A stretch of 64,000 bases of DNA, from assembly GCA_020086605.1 (NCBI GenBank), contig JACBWW010000015.1:19934874-19998873 (forward strand). The letters are read 5' to 3'. The stretch comes from Lanius collurio (Eukaryota; Chordata; Aves; Passeriformes; Laniidae). Below are positions 49,401 to 56,505 of this stretch, one piece after another. The notes under the pieces were generated by a model. It was given only the letters and a program-made list of their open reading frames with translations, was not told the DNA's origin and ran no database searches. The position numbers and the translations under genes are program-made. Every line of letters begins with the position of its first letter. Positions within the stretch are counted from its first letter, which is position 1.

Positions 49401-52400
49401 GTTTAGGAGTGGTAAGAGTGGGTGTTCCTGCTAATGTAGGATATGATATTGATTTTTTTCTGTTTCCTGTTCTGAGATGTAGTTTCAGGGTCTTATGTTT
49501 TATCCCCTGCAGGTAGAACACCTAGATGCTGCTTTATAGAAAAGGTTCCCTTGCAAAAGAGAAAGATGTCAAGTACCTCCCTCCCTTTCCTTTCCTTTCT
49601 CATTTTCTGATACTCTGTTTTTTTAACCTTGTATTGTATAATAGCCTGAAGTTGTGTTTCTTCTTCACAGAAACTGTAGAATAAACTTTCTTAGCTCCTT
49701 ACAGCTTGTGGTTGGACTCTGTTTGTGTTTACTCTCACCACCAAGTTCTGACTGCACACACTTCCAGCTGAAACTTTTGGACAAAACTGTAGTCAAAAAC
49801 ATAGTCAAACTGTAGTCAAAACAGCATATGCTTCCTTCTGTATTTCTAATCTGGCTTGTGAGCTGTGCATATTTTCAAGGGTTTTTAAAGCAGTCTCTTA
49901 CATTCAGACAGCTGAGGGTCAGGTGATGTTTACCCCTGTAAAGCATTTGCTGACCTTCCAGCCTGCAGTTTTCTAAGATGCTCCTCATGAGGGAGTCACC
50001 TCCCGCCCTTTGCTGCCCATTTGGCAGCCATTGCCTCCCTGTCCTTCACCTGAACATTTCCACACATCCTTTCTCTGCCATGGTGAATTGTTCAGACCCT
50101 TCTGTTGTGCTGCCCATGGTGAGGAGCAGTTTGCAGGGAAGTGGTGAGGTGTGTGGCAGGGGAGCTGCAGTACATTGCAGGTGCTGGACCCACAGGCTCA
50201 CATCAAACCCAGCCACTGGTTCCCAGTTAATGCTGTTCTCCAGCATCTGTAATACACCTCTCTTTCTTTTAGTTCAGCATGGTGAAAACACAAATTTTGT
50301 TTCCTGTGTCTGCAGAGGTAGTTTTATACTTTTATAAAAGATAGGCTTCTGCAATCAGATTTTATAGAAAGCTTGCTTTGATTCTTTGCTCCAAACCTGA
50401 TTGCCACTTACCAGCAATTTCTCAGCAGCAGATATTACAGTGAAATAACAGCACAATTAATCTCTTTCTTACAGACAATGTAATCTGAGATGCAGTACAA
50501 CCTATTTTTTATGTGAAAGACTGTTTTTACATCCTTTTTCTTCCAGCTTTCCCAATAATGTCAGAGGGCTTTACCCAGGTCAAAGACTTCTCTGTAGTCA
50601 TAGTACTCAGTCTGTACTCTCTTTTATGTCATGATGTTCTGCAGTGTATGTGTATTCTGAATACTATATTCAGAATCTGAGTCAAATGTGGAGGGGCAGG
50701 GGGAGAGGGCCAGTTGTAGTGAGATTAATGCAATATCCTTCCACAAGAAGAAATGTTTCAGAGCTTCAAAACTGATCTTATTGTAATCTGTAATTTCAGT
50801 TGATTGTACCCATTACTTATTCACATACATTGGCATCAGGATGCAACATTAATAGTAAGAAATTGGTGTATTTGTGAGTGAAAAATCAAAACAAATACTG
50901 CACAAGTGAAATTTTAATTAGGAAGAAACCCCTGCATTTTCACTGCAGCACTATTTCTTTCCTGATTATCCTTCAGCTTGGAACAGCCCTCAGTATCTGT
51001 GTACACAGCCTACCTTCCATGAACTTAAAACAAGTATGTTGAAGGATGAGGATTTCTGAATACGAAGGGTTTTTTTTCTTGTACATCTCCCTTGTCTTTA
51101 TCCTTTTGAACCATGAACATGTTTTAGAGCAGGGTACGTGCAGGCTGTATTGGATCAGGCCCTGTGCCTACACTGCCAATTTCTTTGGGTGGATCAGTGA
51201 CCAAGGCTCCAGCAGAAGTGTTCAAAGGGTGCCACATGGAGGCTGTGTGTATGAAAGACCAGTGCTGTACTGTGGTGGTTGCCACAACACCCGCTCCTTT
51301 AGTACTGAGGCTAAGAAATCATCATCTGATCCAGCTGCACCTGCTCAGGTTTTGGCTCTATGTAGCCTCAAATCCTGTCACTGAGGGTGGATTGCATGAG
51401 GTGTGAAAGGAAGCGTGACAAACAGGAAAGGAGACCAATAACCTGTCCTCCACCAGTCTTCCAGCAGCTTGTGTCTTGGAGAGATCCTGAATCAGACTTT
51501 GTATCCTTGGTGTTTCACAGATTTCAGTGGCTATTAATTACACAAATTTGTCTTGTTTGCTGTGCTACTGCAGCCTCCTGCAGCGATGAACCTGATAGTT
51601 TGACTACAGATCTGTCTGTTACATGACAGTAATAGTTAGAGACTTCATGATGCCTATGTCTTTGTTTTTGCAATTCAATTTCAGACAAAAGTCAACAACC
51701 AGATGCAACACTGGAGGATGAGAGGGATAATAAAAGGCGTAATGGCAGGCTTTGCATGTCAGCTAAAACTTCCACATCAGTATCTGATTTCATTTTCCAA
51801 ATACTCTGCCTAAGGCCTCTTTCTCAAACTGTGCATCATTTCTTTCAGTTTTTGTAGAAGTGCGTGATATATATGAGGTTGGCTTCTCACTGCCCTCTGC
51901 CAATCTATCTGAGCCCACAACTCCTCCTCCATCAGGAGAGGTGTCACGAGGCAGGACCACAGGTAAAGGGGGTCACATTGCACTTGCAGCTGTGCAGTTG
52001 GTAGCACTTTAAATGCACCAAGTACTTTCTTTCAGTTGCCTTCATCTCCCATTTTTTCTGAGGTCACTCACTTACTTTTCAAGATGGACAAATGTACAAT
52101 GACTTTTCAACCCATTATCAGAAATTTATTGCCATAGTACCCATCAAATTGGATCAGAATATCAGAACATCAACCAATACCTTTATTCAAGATGCTGAAT
52201 ACCTATATAGTGAGAAGCTGATGGTTCAAGTTTCTCCTGACACCTTCCATCTCCTGATGCACAACACTAGAGTTTGTGTGTCATTTTCTCTAAATGCATA
52301 ATCCAGAATAAATAAAATCCCAGTTTTTCACTGATGATGTTGCACAGCAATTTTGCTCTTGTCGGTATATTTTGTGGAACTACACCCTTTCTCTTTCAAT

Positions 52401-55255
52401 GATGGCCTCAAGTTGCGCCAAGGTAGTTTAGATTAGATATTAGGGAAAATTTCTTCACAAAAAGGGTTGTTAAGCATTGGAACAGGCTGTCTAGGGCAGT
52501 GACAGAGTCATCCTTCCGGGAAGTGTTCCAAAAATGCATAGATGTGGCACTTGAGGACATACTTTAGTGGTGAACATGGTGATGTTGATGGTTGGACTTG
52601 ATCTTAAAGGTCTTTTCCAAACTTAACAATTCTATGGTTCTGTGATAACCTTCCAAGGATCCAGGTAATCTATCTGGACTGGTTGGGCACCTCCAGCGCA
52701 CCCTGTATTTTCTCAGTCACCAAAAACTTCAGTGTGAAATAATTTCTTCAATCTATTAAAATGCCATCTGTTCTAAAAAGCTACTGAACACAAGTATTTG
52801 GTTTTCATTTCTCTTATGGGAAGCAAGGTTTAACCCATTTGTTTTGGTGGGTGATGGTTTGGGGGCAAGTTTGGGTTTTTTACAGTCTCAGAACCTATTT
52901 GTGTCAGTTAAGGCTGTTTTGAGATCAATATAAATGTCTTCTTACTTACACCTAATCTGAATGTTCTTCTTGGTTTGCCCTTTGAGTTGCAACTGGATAT
53001 TTAGCAGAACATCAAACTGCTGAACCTTTCAACTCCCAAATTGGTCTGGACACATCTCTGTGCAGTTTCCAGGCATACTGCAGCCCTGCATCTAAACTCA
53101 TCCACTACCCTTTTATCTCTTGAACAGAGAGCATCTGTGACCACTTCTTCTCCAGTGTATAATCACCGTCTCTTCATCACTGAATTTGTTGGCTGGCACT
53201 AATGATCGCAGGCCTTATGACACAAATATCTTCAGGCATATTTGCAACCATGGAGCAGCCATAACTTGGTTTCGTTTCCCAAGTCTTGCAGGCTCTTGCC
53301 CTCTTGGAAGTGCAAAGCAACATAGAGCATCCCTGCCTGCATCCATTCCTCACCAGACATTGATATTATAGGGGGACCTTGTTCACTGTTCCAGGGATAA
53401 AGTGTGTAGCACCAGGAAATCTGGATGGGGTGTGAGTGTCTGTGTGCTGCAGTCTCAGGCTCTGCAGAAAGGCAGAGTCACCCCTCCTGGCCTGGCCACC
53501 GCTGCAGGCAGGTACTGCTCAAACACTCTGCCTCCTGCAGCCAGCGCTGCTCGCCCATTTCATACTCTGCTCCAAGGTCTAGGGGCATAAACGAGATGTC
53601 ATCAGGGAGCTACGTTGACTCTGGAGCCTGCCCTTGGACTTGTTATTTTCCTGGGGTGCTTTCATATAAATCTATCTGCAGAAAAAACAGCTGAGAGTTT
53701 AATTGATAAAAAAGTACTGATATTTATTACCTCTATTGCATATTATCTTCTGCATGGTAATATATTTCACAATTAATTTCTCCATCACTTTCTTTTTTAA
53801 ACAGTTTTGCCAACTTCTCTCTTTCATCCTCTATTTAATCTTCTGTTTCTGTATATTAAGCAAGGAAAGTAGAGACATGCAGAAGGGGAAAAAAAACTAA
53901 AAATGAAATGAACATTCTTGAAAATCTCATTCATTTGTTAGTATAAAACTGTGCAATATTTGAACTGGTTCACTTCATTTTAGCTTTTCAAAACAAGTTT
54001 TTTATCTAACAAAAAATATGCCTTGTTAAAGATGTTTTAGTTTTTTCCTTGAAGAAACTTTTCTCTACCTGAAATTTAACATGATCAGAACTTCTGAAGC
54101 TCTATTTTAGCAACACTTCAAAATTACTTTAATTTTTTTTTCCAAAATTGAACCCTTGGGAAGGGAACACCATTCCAGCACATTATTGTTGAACAGTGTT
54201 TAGCAGATACCAAGTCTTGTACTCATCTCCAAAAAGCTGCACTAAATTAAAGACCCTTTTTTTACTGTGAAGAAAAGCTGTTGGAAAACTATTGATAAGT
54301 CTTTTCCATTCTCTTCAGGAGTGCAACTATTTAATTTGGCTGCTAAGTATCTAAATGCCTAATCAGTGAATTTTTTTTATAATCCTAATTTGTATTACAA
54401 TTTGCAACCCCAGACTATTGATCATTTGTAGATTTTTAACACATATTCACTTCTCCTGGAATGTAATACATCACTTCTTTGACTCTCATGTGTGTATAAG
54501 GAATTAAATTGTCTCCTGCAGGTGAGCAGGGAGGCAGAAGGCAGTTTCCTGGAGGCATTTGGGTTTTCTCACCCTCATGCCTGTTTCCATGTGGCTCTGG
54601 ACAGTCTGTGAATGCCACTCCCTGTTCATCTCCATGTACAAATCTCTGACACTAAGTAATTCTACTGCCATTCCTGGGATGTGCCCTTGGAAATAGGACA
54701 TCTGTAAATACATCCTCATCTGGAGGCTTATTTGCCTGCCTGTAACTGCTGGTAGTGCCACTGCTTCTCAAGGAAAGGAGGATTGAGAACTGTGTGAAGT
54801 TCTTAAATATTCATCCTTCTGCTTTGGAGGAACTGAGCTGATGTCAGTGTTATTGGCAAAAATTAATTTTATAGTTCTATCTTCTTATTTTTATAATTCA
54901 ATGTTCTAATCATAGCTATAAATTAATTAAAGTCCTATTCCTCTTCAATCGCCTTGAGAACTGCCTTGGAAAATATGTGGTAGTAACCCACCATTTTTGA
55001 GCAAATCACAGGGGAGATAATCAATAAAATAGGAAGGGTGCTAAAAATCTATTGTGTGGACAGTTTTTGGTGTTAAGTAAATCTGACAAGGAGACTGGCT
55101 GGTTTGTACAGTGGTCAGTGATGTGTTCCTGCTAGGTGCATTGGTTCTTTTATCTCTCCATGTTTATCTGATGCAAATATATTTTCTGTTTCTTAGGAGA
55201 ACACTCATCTCACGGGAAGAATAAAACTCGGCAACTCTTCACATCTCAGCACTAA
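4429..55255 (+). CDS. EMCN: Endomucin, 11 coding exons, complete (263 aa)
   Basis: Spliced CDS: join 4429-4489, 20471-20530, 22779-22877, 23277-23384, 30240-30362, 37288-37320, 39982-40047, 41552-41647, 43320-43344, 44389-44450, 55197-55255. The total is 792 nt, open from ATG to TAA. Layout: signal peptide about 1-20; ectodomain 21-183 with 68 Ser/Thr of 163 residues (hand count), no cysteine, and sequons at N24, N68, N121, N143, N159 and N172; transmembrane helix about 185-207; cytoplasmic tail 208-263 with a juxtamembrane Cys210. The TM segment (VITLIVITLSVF) and tail motifs (QSDKEGVKLLSVKT, GEHS) match mammalian endomucin as I remember it; the ectodomain matches mainly in composition and length. 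Known role: an apical type I sialomucin of capillary and venous endothelium that limits leukocyte adhesion and supports VEGFR2 internalisation. Junctions are all phase 1 except exon 9/10 (phase 2). All introns are GT-AG except intron 5 (GC-AG). A full-length functional gene is likely. Confidence 0.95.
7090..7370. other. CpG-dense block in EMCN intron 1
   Basis: About 20 CpG dinucleotides in roughly 280 bp (hand count), in otherwise CpG-poor, AT-rich intron. Six-frame translation gives overlapping open frames simply because stops are rare in GC-rich DNA; none looks like a protein domain. It may be an intronic regulatory element or alternative promoter. Confidence 0.5.
8764..8790. repeat. Perfect 11-bp hairpin
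   Basis: Arms TAATTTGTACT and AGTACAAATTA flank a 5-nt GCAAA loop. Intronic, AT-rich. No known function is evident. Confidence 0.8.
13141..13205. repeat. AT-rich block of TTTAA-type imperfect palindromes
   Basis: Repeated TTTAAA/TTTAATTAAA/TATTAAATA units with several near-palindromes one after another (for example GGTTTAATTAAAACC and ACCTATTAAATAGTT). Probably low-complexity drift; possible AT-rich protein-binding or matrix-attachment DNA. Confidence 0.4.
15898..16156 (+). mobile_element. CR1 LINE 3' fragment in intron 1
   Basis: Contains TTTAGATTAGATATTAGGAA, GGTGGTGAGGTACTGGAACA, TTGCCTAGGGAAGCTGTGGA, TCCCTGGAAGTGTTCAAG, GGTCTAGTGAAAGGTGTCCC and the ending CATTCTGTGATTCTATGATA. This closely follows the avian CR1 3' consensus. 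5'-truncated; same strand as EMCN. Confidence 0.93.
20471..20530 (+). CDS. EMCN: EMCN exon 2, start of mucin ectodomain
   Basis: 60 nt, phase 1-1. The acceptor tract is CTTTCTTTCAG and the donor is GTAAGA. It encodes residues 21-40 (EDGNQTTTLSAATSAVTSKA), a Ser/Thr-rich start of the mature protein with an N-Q-T sequon at N24. The acceptor CAG is followed directly by AAG, so an in-frame loss of Glu21 through the weaker AG is formally possible. Confidence 0.88.
20531..22778 (+). other. EMCN: EMCN intron 2 (2,248 bp)
   Basis: No gene or CR1 seen. It contains a short GGTAGTA-type microsatellite at 21656-21686. Open frames at 21766-22071 (minus) and 22318-22668 (plus) show no recognisable domain. 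Confidence 0.75.
21656..21686. repeat. GTAG/GGTAGTA microsatellite
   Basis: Run of GAGGTAGTAGGTAGGTAGAG followed by GTAGTAGTTG; short, imperfect tandem repeat in intron 2. Confidence 0.7.
22776..22781 (+). promoter_or_regulatory. EMCN: NAGNAG tandem splice acceptor of EMCN exon 3
   Basis: CAGCAG directly at the intron 2/exon 3 border, after CTTTCTTG. Use of the first AG gives Ala-Val-Glu; use of the second gives Val-Glu, removing one alanine with the frame intact. Confidence 0.7.
22779..22877 (+). CDS. EMCN: EMCN exon 3, mucin ectodomain
   Basis: 99 nt, phase 1-1. It encodes residues 41-73, a Thr/Ser-rich segment (VKTTTSQTTSSAVSVLTT) with an N-G-T sequon at N68. The acceptor is a tandem CAGCAG at 22776-22781; use of the second AG would remove one alanine. 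The donor is GTAAGT at 22878. Confidence 0.9.
22878..23276 (+). other. EMCN: EMCN intron 3 (399 bp)
   Basis: Shortest intron of the gene. No repeat or extra exon seen. Confidence 0.8.
23277..23384 (+). CDS. EMCN: EMCN exon 4, mucin ectodomain
   Basis: 108 nt, phase 1-1. The acceptor ends TGTTAG and the donor is GTAAGT at 23385. It encodes residues 74-109 with repeated TTQ/TQ and SxS motifs (for example PTSSSPGATTQATQGTT), typical of O-glycosylated mucin stalks. It contains no N-glycosylation sequon. Confidence 0.9.
23768..23789. repeat. Perfect 9-bp hairpin with TTTT loop
   Basis: Arms GTTTCTTAT and ATAAGAAAC with a 4-nt loop in intron 4. Confidence 0.75.
23869..23960. repeat. A-rich / (CAAA)n low-complexity tract
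   Basis: Poly-A run of about 17 followed by imperfect CAAA, CCAAA and CACAAA units for about 90 bp. The reverse strand gives a spurious Phe/Val-rich open frame. Confidence 0.9.
25300..25510. other. GC-rich patch in EMCN intron 4
   Basis: Around ten CpGs in 210 bp, including GGGCGCGGCAC and CCCGCCGGCATCCCCGGCAG. It yields overlapping open frames on both strands, none protein-like. Weaker than the blocks at 7.1 and 27.5 kb. Confidence 0.35.
27518..27790. other. CpG-dense block in EMCN intron 4
   Basis: About 21 CpGs in about 270 bp by hand count, with clusters such as CACCGCGCTGCGTCCGGCGC. It is the strongest CpG-island-like segment in the window and lies about 2.5 kb before exon 5. The open frames across it (for example 27414-27923) are a GC effect. 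Possible internal promoter or enhancer. Confidence 0.5.
29828..29844. repeat. 17-bp palindrome TGTCACAT-T-ATGTGACA
   Basis: Perfect 8-bp arms around a single central base. The arms contain inverted TGTCA/TGACA cores of the TALE-homeodomain type. It lies 17 bp upstream of the GATT repeat. Confidence 0.75.
29861..29884. repeat. (GATT)6 microsatellite
   Basis: Six uninterrupted GATT units in intron 4. Confidence 0.95.
30240..30362 (+). CDS. EMCN: EMCN exon 5, mucin ectodomain, GC donor
   Basis: 123 nt, phase 1-1, encoding residues 110-150. There are sequons at N121 (N-E-S) and N143 (N-T-S) and a Ser-rich run (GSSFSSTFSPERNTSASGTS). The acceptor is CATTTCCAG. The exon ends TCAG followed by GCAAGT, a strong GC-type donor. 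This is the only nearby site that keeps phase 1 and joins the next exon in frame. Confidence 0.87.
30363..37287 (+). other. EMCN: EMCN intron 5 (6,925 bp), GC-AG intron
   Basis: Starts GCAAGT and ends ATTGCAG. Contains the CR1 at 35715-36370. The longest open frame of the window (32262-32783, minus) lies here but has no protein character. No other gene seen. Confidence 0.75.
35715..36370 (+). mobile_element. CR1 LINE 3' fragment (about 650 bp)
   Basis: Longest CR1 copy in the window. It runs from CATGAGCCAG..GCCCAGGTGGCCAAGAAGG through GCATCCTGG, GTGAGGCTGTACCTC, the 'AGGGAGCTGGGAGTGTTTAG' module, GGGGAGGTTCAGGTTTGATA, GGAGGAATTTCTTC, GTTGCCAAGCACTGGAATG and the end GACTTGATGATCTTGGAGGT..ATGATTCTATGATT. 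It covers the 3' UTR and possibly the end of ORF2. 5'-truncated, same strand as EMCN. Homology of 35,480-35,714 is unclear. Confidence 0.93.
37288..37320 (+). CDS. EMCN: EMCN exon 6, 33-nt micro-exon
   Basis: 33 nt, phase 1-1. The acceptor has a long T-rich tract ending ATTGCAG and the donor is GTAAGA at 37321. It encodes residues 151-161 (GLPMISPTNLT), including an N-L-T sequon at N159. The exon is short, but both splice sites are strong and the phase fits exactly. Skipping it would keep the frame. Confidence 0.8.
37321..39981 (+). other. EMCN: EMCN intron 6 (2,661 bp)
   Basis: No exon or CR1 seen; a poly-T run of about 17 at about 39562. Open frames are short and unconvincing. Confidence 0.75.
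39982..40047 (+). CDS. EMCN: EMCN exon 7, membrane-proximal ectodomain
   Basis: 66 nt, phase 1-1, encoding residues 162-183 (for example NPKSSSGNQTQTGSEIPYS). It has an N-Q-T sequon at N172; the earlier N-P-K is not a sequon. The acceptor is TGTTCAG and the donor is GTGAGT at 40048. It lies just outside the transmembrane exon and matches the Ser/Thr-rich stem position in mammalian endomucin. Confidence 0.88.
40307..40331. repeat. Poly-A followed by (GA)n microsatellite
   Basis: AAAAAAAAAA then GAGAGAGAGAAAGAG in intron 7. Confidence 0.85.
40743..40754 (+). promoter_or_regulatory. CTCF-like core motif
   Basis: CCAGCAGGTGGA matches 11 of 12 positions of the CTCF core CCASYAGRKGGC. A GATA site (AGATAA) lies about 40 bp downstream. 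Single motif seen by eye, so weak. Confidence 0.25.
41099..41119. repeat. Poly-T tract (21 bp)
   Basis: Uninterrupted T21 in intron 7, about 430 bp upstream of the transmembrane exon. Confidence 0.9.
41552..41647 (+). CDS. EMCN: EMCN exon 8, transmembrane helix
   Basis: 96 nt, phase 1-1, encoding residues 184-215. A hydrophobic stretch (VILPIVITLIVITLSVFSLV) is followed by the stop-transfer sequence ALYKMCQKKTP. The acceptor is CTCTTTTGCAG; the donor G|GTATTT at 41648 is weaker than the others. This exon gives the clearest similarity to mammalian endomucin, whose helix I recall as IILPVVIALIVITLSVFVLV. Confidence 0.96.
41648..43319 (+). other. EMCN: EMCN intron 8 (1,672 bp)
   Basis: CA-rich repeat at 42052-42084; GC-richer patch at about 42680-42790. 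No further exon recognised. Confidence 0.75.
42052..42084. repeat. CA-rich microsatellite
   Basis: ACATACATGCACACACGCAC followed by ACACGATGCATG; imperfect (CA)n. Confidence 0.75.
43320..43344 (+). CDS. EMCN: EMCN exon 9, 25-nt cytoplasmic micro-exon
   Basis: 25 nt, phase 1 in and phase 2 out. The acceptor has a long pyrimidine tract (CTTTTTTTTCTTCTTCCAG) and the donor is GTAAGT at 43345. It encodes residues 216-223 (ERQENGAE) and two bases of Gln224. It resembles the mammalian 'PENGND' stretch. Because its phase is asymmetric it must be spliced together with exon 10. Confidence 0.85.
43636..43745. repeat. Polypyrimidine tract
   Basis: About 110 bp that is nearly all C/T on the plus strand, with T12, C7 and C6 runs. 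It explains the Lys/Glu/Gly-rich open frame on the minus strand (43297-43725) and could adopt non-B DNA. Confidence 0.85.
43762..43806. repeat. (TTTA)n microsatellite
   Basis: Repeated TTTA with TTTTA variants over about 45 bp in intron 9. Confidence 0.9.
44389..44450 (+). CDS. EMCN: EMCN exon 10, conserved cytoplasmic tail
   Basis: 62 nt, phase 2 in and phase 1 out. The acceptor is TTCAACAG and the donor is GTGAGT at 44451. It completes Gln224 and encodes residues 225-244 (AQSDKEGVKLLSVKTTSSET), nearly identical to the mammalian QSDKESVKLLTVKT tail. The Ser/Thr residues here could be kinase targets, but nothing in the sequence proves this. Confidence 0.95.
44805..44929 (-). mobile_element. 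tRNA-Ile-derived SINE with CR1 tail (TguSINE1-like)
   Basis: Read on the minus strand it starts GGGCTATTAGCTCAGTTGGT, a near match to tRNA-Ile (AAT), with the A box at 44910-44921 and a B box (GGGTTTGATCT) at 44867-44877. It then passes into a CR1 3' end on the same strand (GAGGGTCCCTTCCAGACC..ATTCTGTGATTTTGATA). This head-tail combination is the TguSINE1 design known from passerine birds, whose spread depends on CR1. Inserted antisense to EMCN. The head is diverged and the cloverleaf broken, so it is not a working tRNA gene. Confidence 0.85.
46857..46905. repeat. T-rich / (GTTTT)n low-complexity tract
   Basis: GGTTTTGGTTGG..TTTTGTTTTGT followed by T10 and TTTTTGGTTTTT; simple T/G-rich tract. 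Confidence 0.8.
49786..49822. repeat. Short direct repeat ACTGTAGTCAAAA
   Basis: Two near-identical copies of ACTGTAGTCAAAA(A)C about 23 bp apart, with a partial ATAGTCAA copy between. Minor tandem duplication. Confidence 0.6.
50273..50317 (+). other. Candidate cryptic cassette exon in EMCN intron 10
   Basis: Acceptor CCTCTCTTTCTTTTAG and donor GAG|GTAGTT enclose 45 nt that are open and phase 1-1 between exons 10 and 11. It would insert VQHGENTNFVSCVCR in the tail. Pseudo-exons are common in large introns, so this is only a prediction. Confidence 0.15.
51849..51962 (+). other. Candidate cryptic cassette exon (114 nt) in EMCN intron 10
   Basis: Acceptor CATCATTTCTTTCAG and donor ACAG|GTAAAG, both strong. 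The 114 nt are phase 1-1 and open, so inclusion would add 38 residues to the cytoplasmic tail, beginning VFVEVRDIYEVG and including SEPTTPPPSGE. No mammalian counterpart known to me. It could be a pseudo-exon. Confidence 0.22.
52307..52316 (+). terminator. Overlapping AATAAA signals in EMCN intron 10
   Basis: AATAAATAAA gives two overlapping polyadenylation hexamers, followed by T/GT-rich DNA at about 52350-52378. Combined with the acceptor ending at 51684 it could define an alternative terminal exon. It lies about 85 bp before the CR1 at 52401. Confidence 0.3.
52401..52648 (+). mobile_element. CR1 LINE 3' fragment in intron 10
   Basis: GATGGCCTCAAGTTGCGCCA, TTTAGATTAGATATTAGGGA, AATTTCTTCAC, GCATTGGAACAGGCTGTCTA, GGAAGTGTTCCAAAAATGCA and the end GGACTTGATCTTAAAGGTCT..TTCTATGGTTCTGTGATAA. 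Avian CR1 3' end, 5'-truncated, same strand as EMCN. Confidence 0.92.
55197..55255 (+). CDS. EMCN: EMCN exon 11, C-terminus and stop
   Basis: The acceptor TTTCTTAG ends at 55196. It encodes residues 245-263 (GEHSSHGKNKTRQLFTSQH) and then TAA. GEHS and GK.K match the mammalian C-terminus, which as I recall ends soon after GKTKN. The bird frame runs eight residues past that point. A GTAAGT donor starts at 55260, four bases after the stop, so the remaining 3' UTR is probably on another exon. Confidence 0.88.
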
Positions 55256-55259
55256 ATAT

Positions 55260-56505
55260 GTAAGTTCATAGCCTTTTTTTTCCATCCTGTAACACTAGTG
55301 TTTGTCAGTCCCTTTAATACTTTTAGTCTCAGTATTGTGCCATGTAACTAAGAAAAAGGGTCAAAAATGCAAACCAAAAAGAGCAATGACTTAAGTTGGC
55401 AGCAGCCTCAAGGAAAAATGGTTTAAAGAAAGCTCAGCTTGAGCACAGCATCGTGACTAGATTCACAGGCAAACTGGGGGTCTGAAGAAGCTGCCAGCTC
55501 CAGAAACAGACCTATATAGGCAAAAGCATGTGACTTTAACTGTTCAGCATTTCCTGGATGTAAATCCCTGAGTGAGTTTTCTTTCTGTTTGTGTGAGAAA
55601 TAATAGATTTTTTTTAAGGCATACATATATTAAAAAAAATGGTACCCAGAAATTTTTTGCTCCATGCTCCAATATTTTTTCCATGAAAAATCTGAATCTT
55701 TGTCACTTCATGAAAAAGCCAGCACTTTGATTGAGGTGGTTTATTACCGCTTGAAATCCTTGGTGGTTAACATAAACAACAAGTTCTGGATGCTCTTTTT
55801 ATGTGTGAGAGGGCAGACACCATGAGAGCACCTCTGAAACCCAATTTTTGATGAGGGTGCTGCATTTTCCTTCATGTATGAAGCTTTCTCAAGCACCACA
55901 ATATCTGCTTTCCATGGAGTTGCTTCTCTCATTTGTAGAGAGCTGTTGTCCTTCGCTGAGGGTGGGAGAAGGAAGCAGCTGTGGGAAGGGGTCCTGTGTA
56001 ACCAGGGCAGAGCAGGAGGTAGGGGAGAAGGATGGCCGGAGGAACTGAGTGTCCCAGCATGTGTGGGATGGACCAGACAGAGGCTCTGGCAAAGCCCAGC
56101 CTCCCACCAGCACTGTAGGATGAAGCCCCTCTAGAATGGGTCCCATCACCCTCCCCTGAGAAATACCTGGCTGACCAGAAACGTGAGGAACATCTTTGAT
56201 GGTTTTGACCTATTCTCACTTCCCCTAGGATGCAGAGACCGAGCTTTCCTGATGCCAAAAATAAGGACAAAATGACCTCCTTTGTTTCTTGAATTAGAGC
56301 AGCAGAATGCAGTTTTGCCTACATTATTGAAAACCCAGAGGTGGTTCAGTTTGTGTGGATGCAAGACAATGGCCCGGACAACGAATTTGATCCTTATTGC
56401 CTATTCCATATTGGATTTATTCTGTGTCTTCCATTTTAGCATACTCTTATGTTCATGAACAATCTTACCTGGAATAATAATCCTGTGATACTCTTGTCAT
56501 TTCAG
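55260..56505 (+). other. EMCN: Probable 3'-UTR intron of EMCN
   Basis: Bounded by GTAAGT at 55260 and TTTCAG ending at 56505. No CR1 or gene inside. Open frames at 55848-56270 on both strands overlap each other and have no protein character. Confidence 0.4.

Larger units (their letters stand above)
44451..55196 (+). other. EMCN: EMCN intron 10 (10,746 bp)
   Basis: Separates the conserved tail exon from the terminal coding exon. Contains the SINE at 44805-44929, T-rich runs near 45815, 45894 and 46857-46905, a duplicated 14-bp motif at 49786-49822, the CR1 at 52401-52648 and three phase-compatible candidate cryptic exons between 50.2 and 52.3 kb. No separate gene recognised. Confidence 0.75.

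Noticed and set aside
51810..52007. Minus-strand 65-aa frame with protein-like MEEELWAQIDWQRAV stretch
   Set aside because: Considered as a transposase remnant, but I could match no family and it overlaps the plus-strand candidate exon; evidence too thin to list as a feature.
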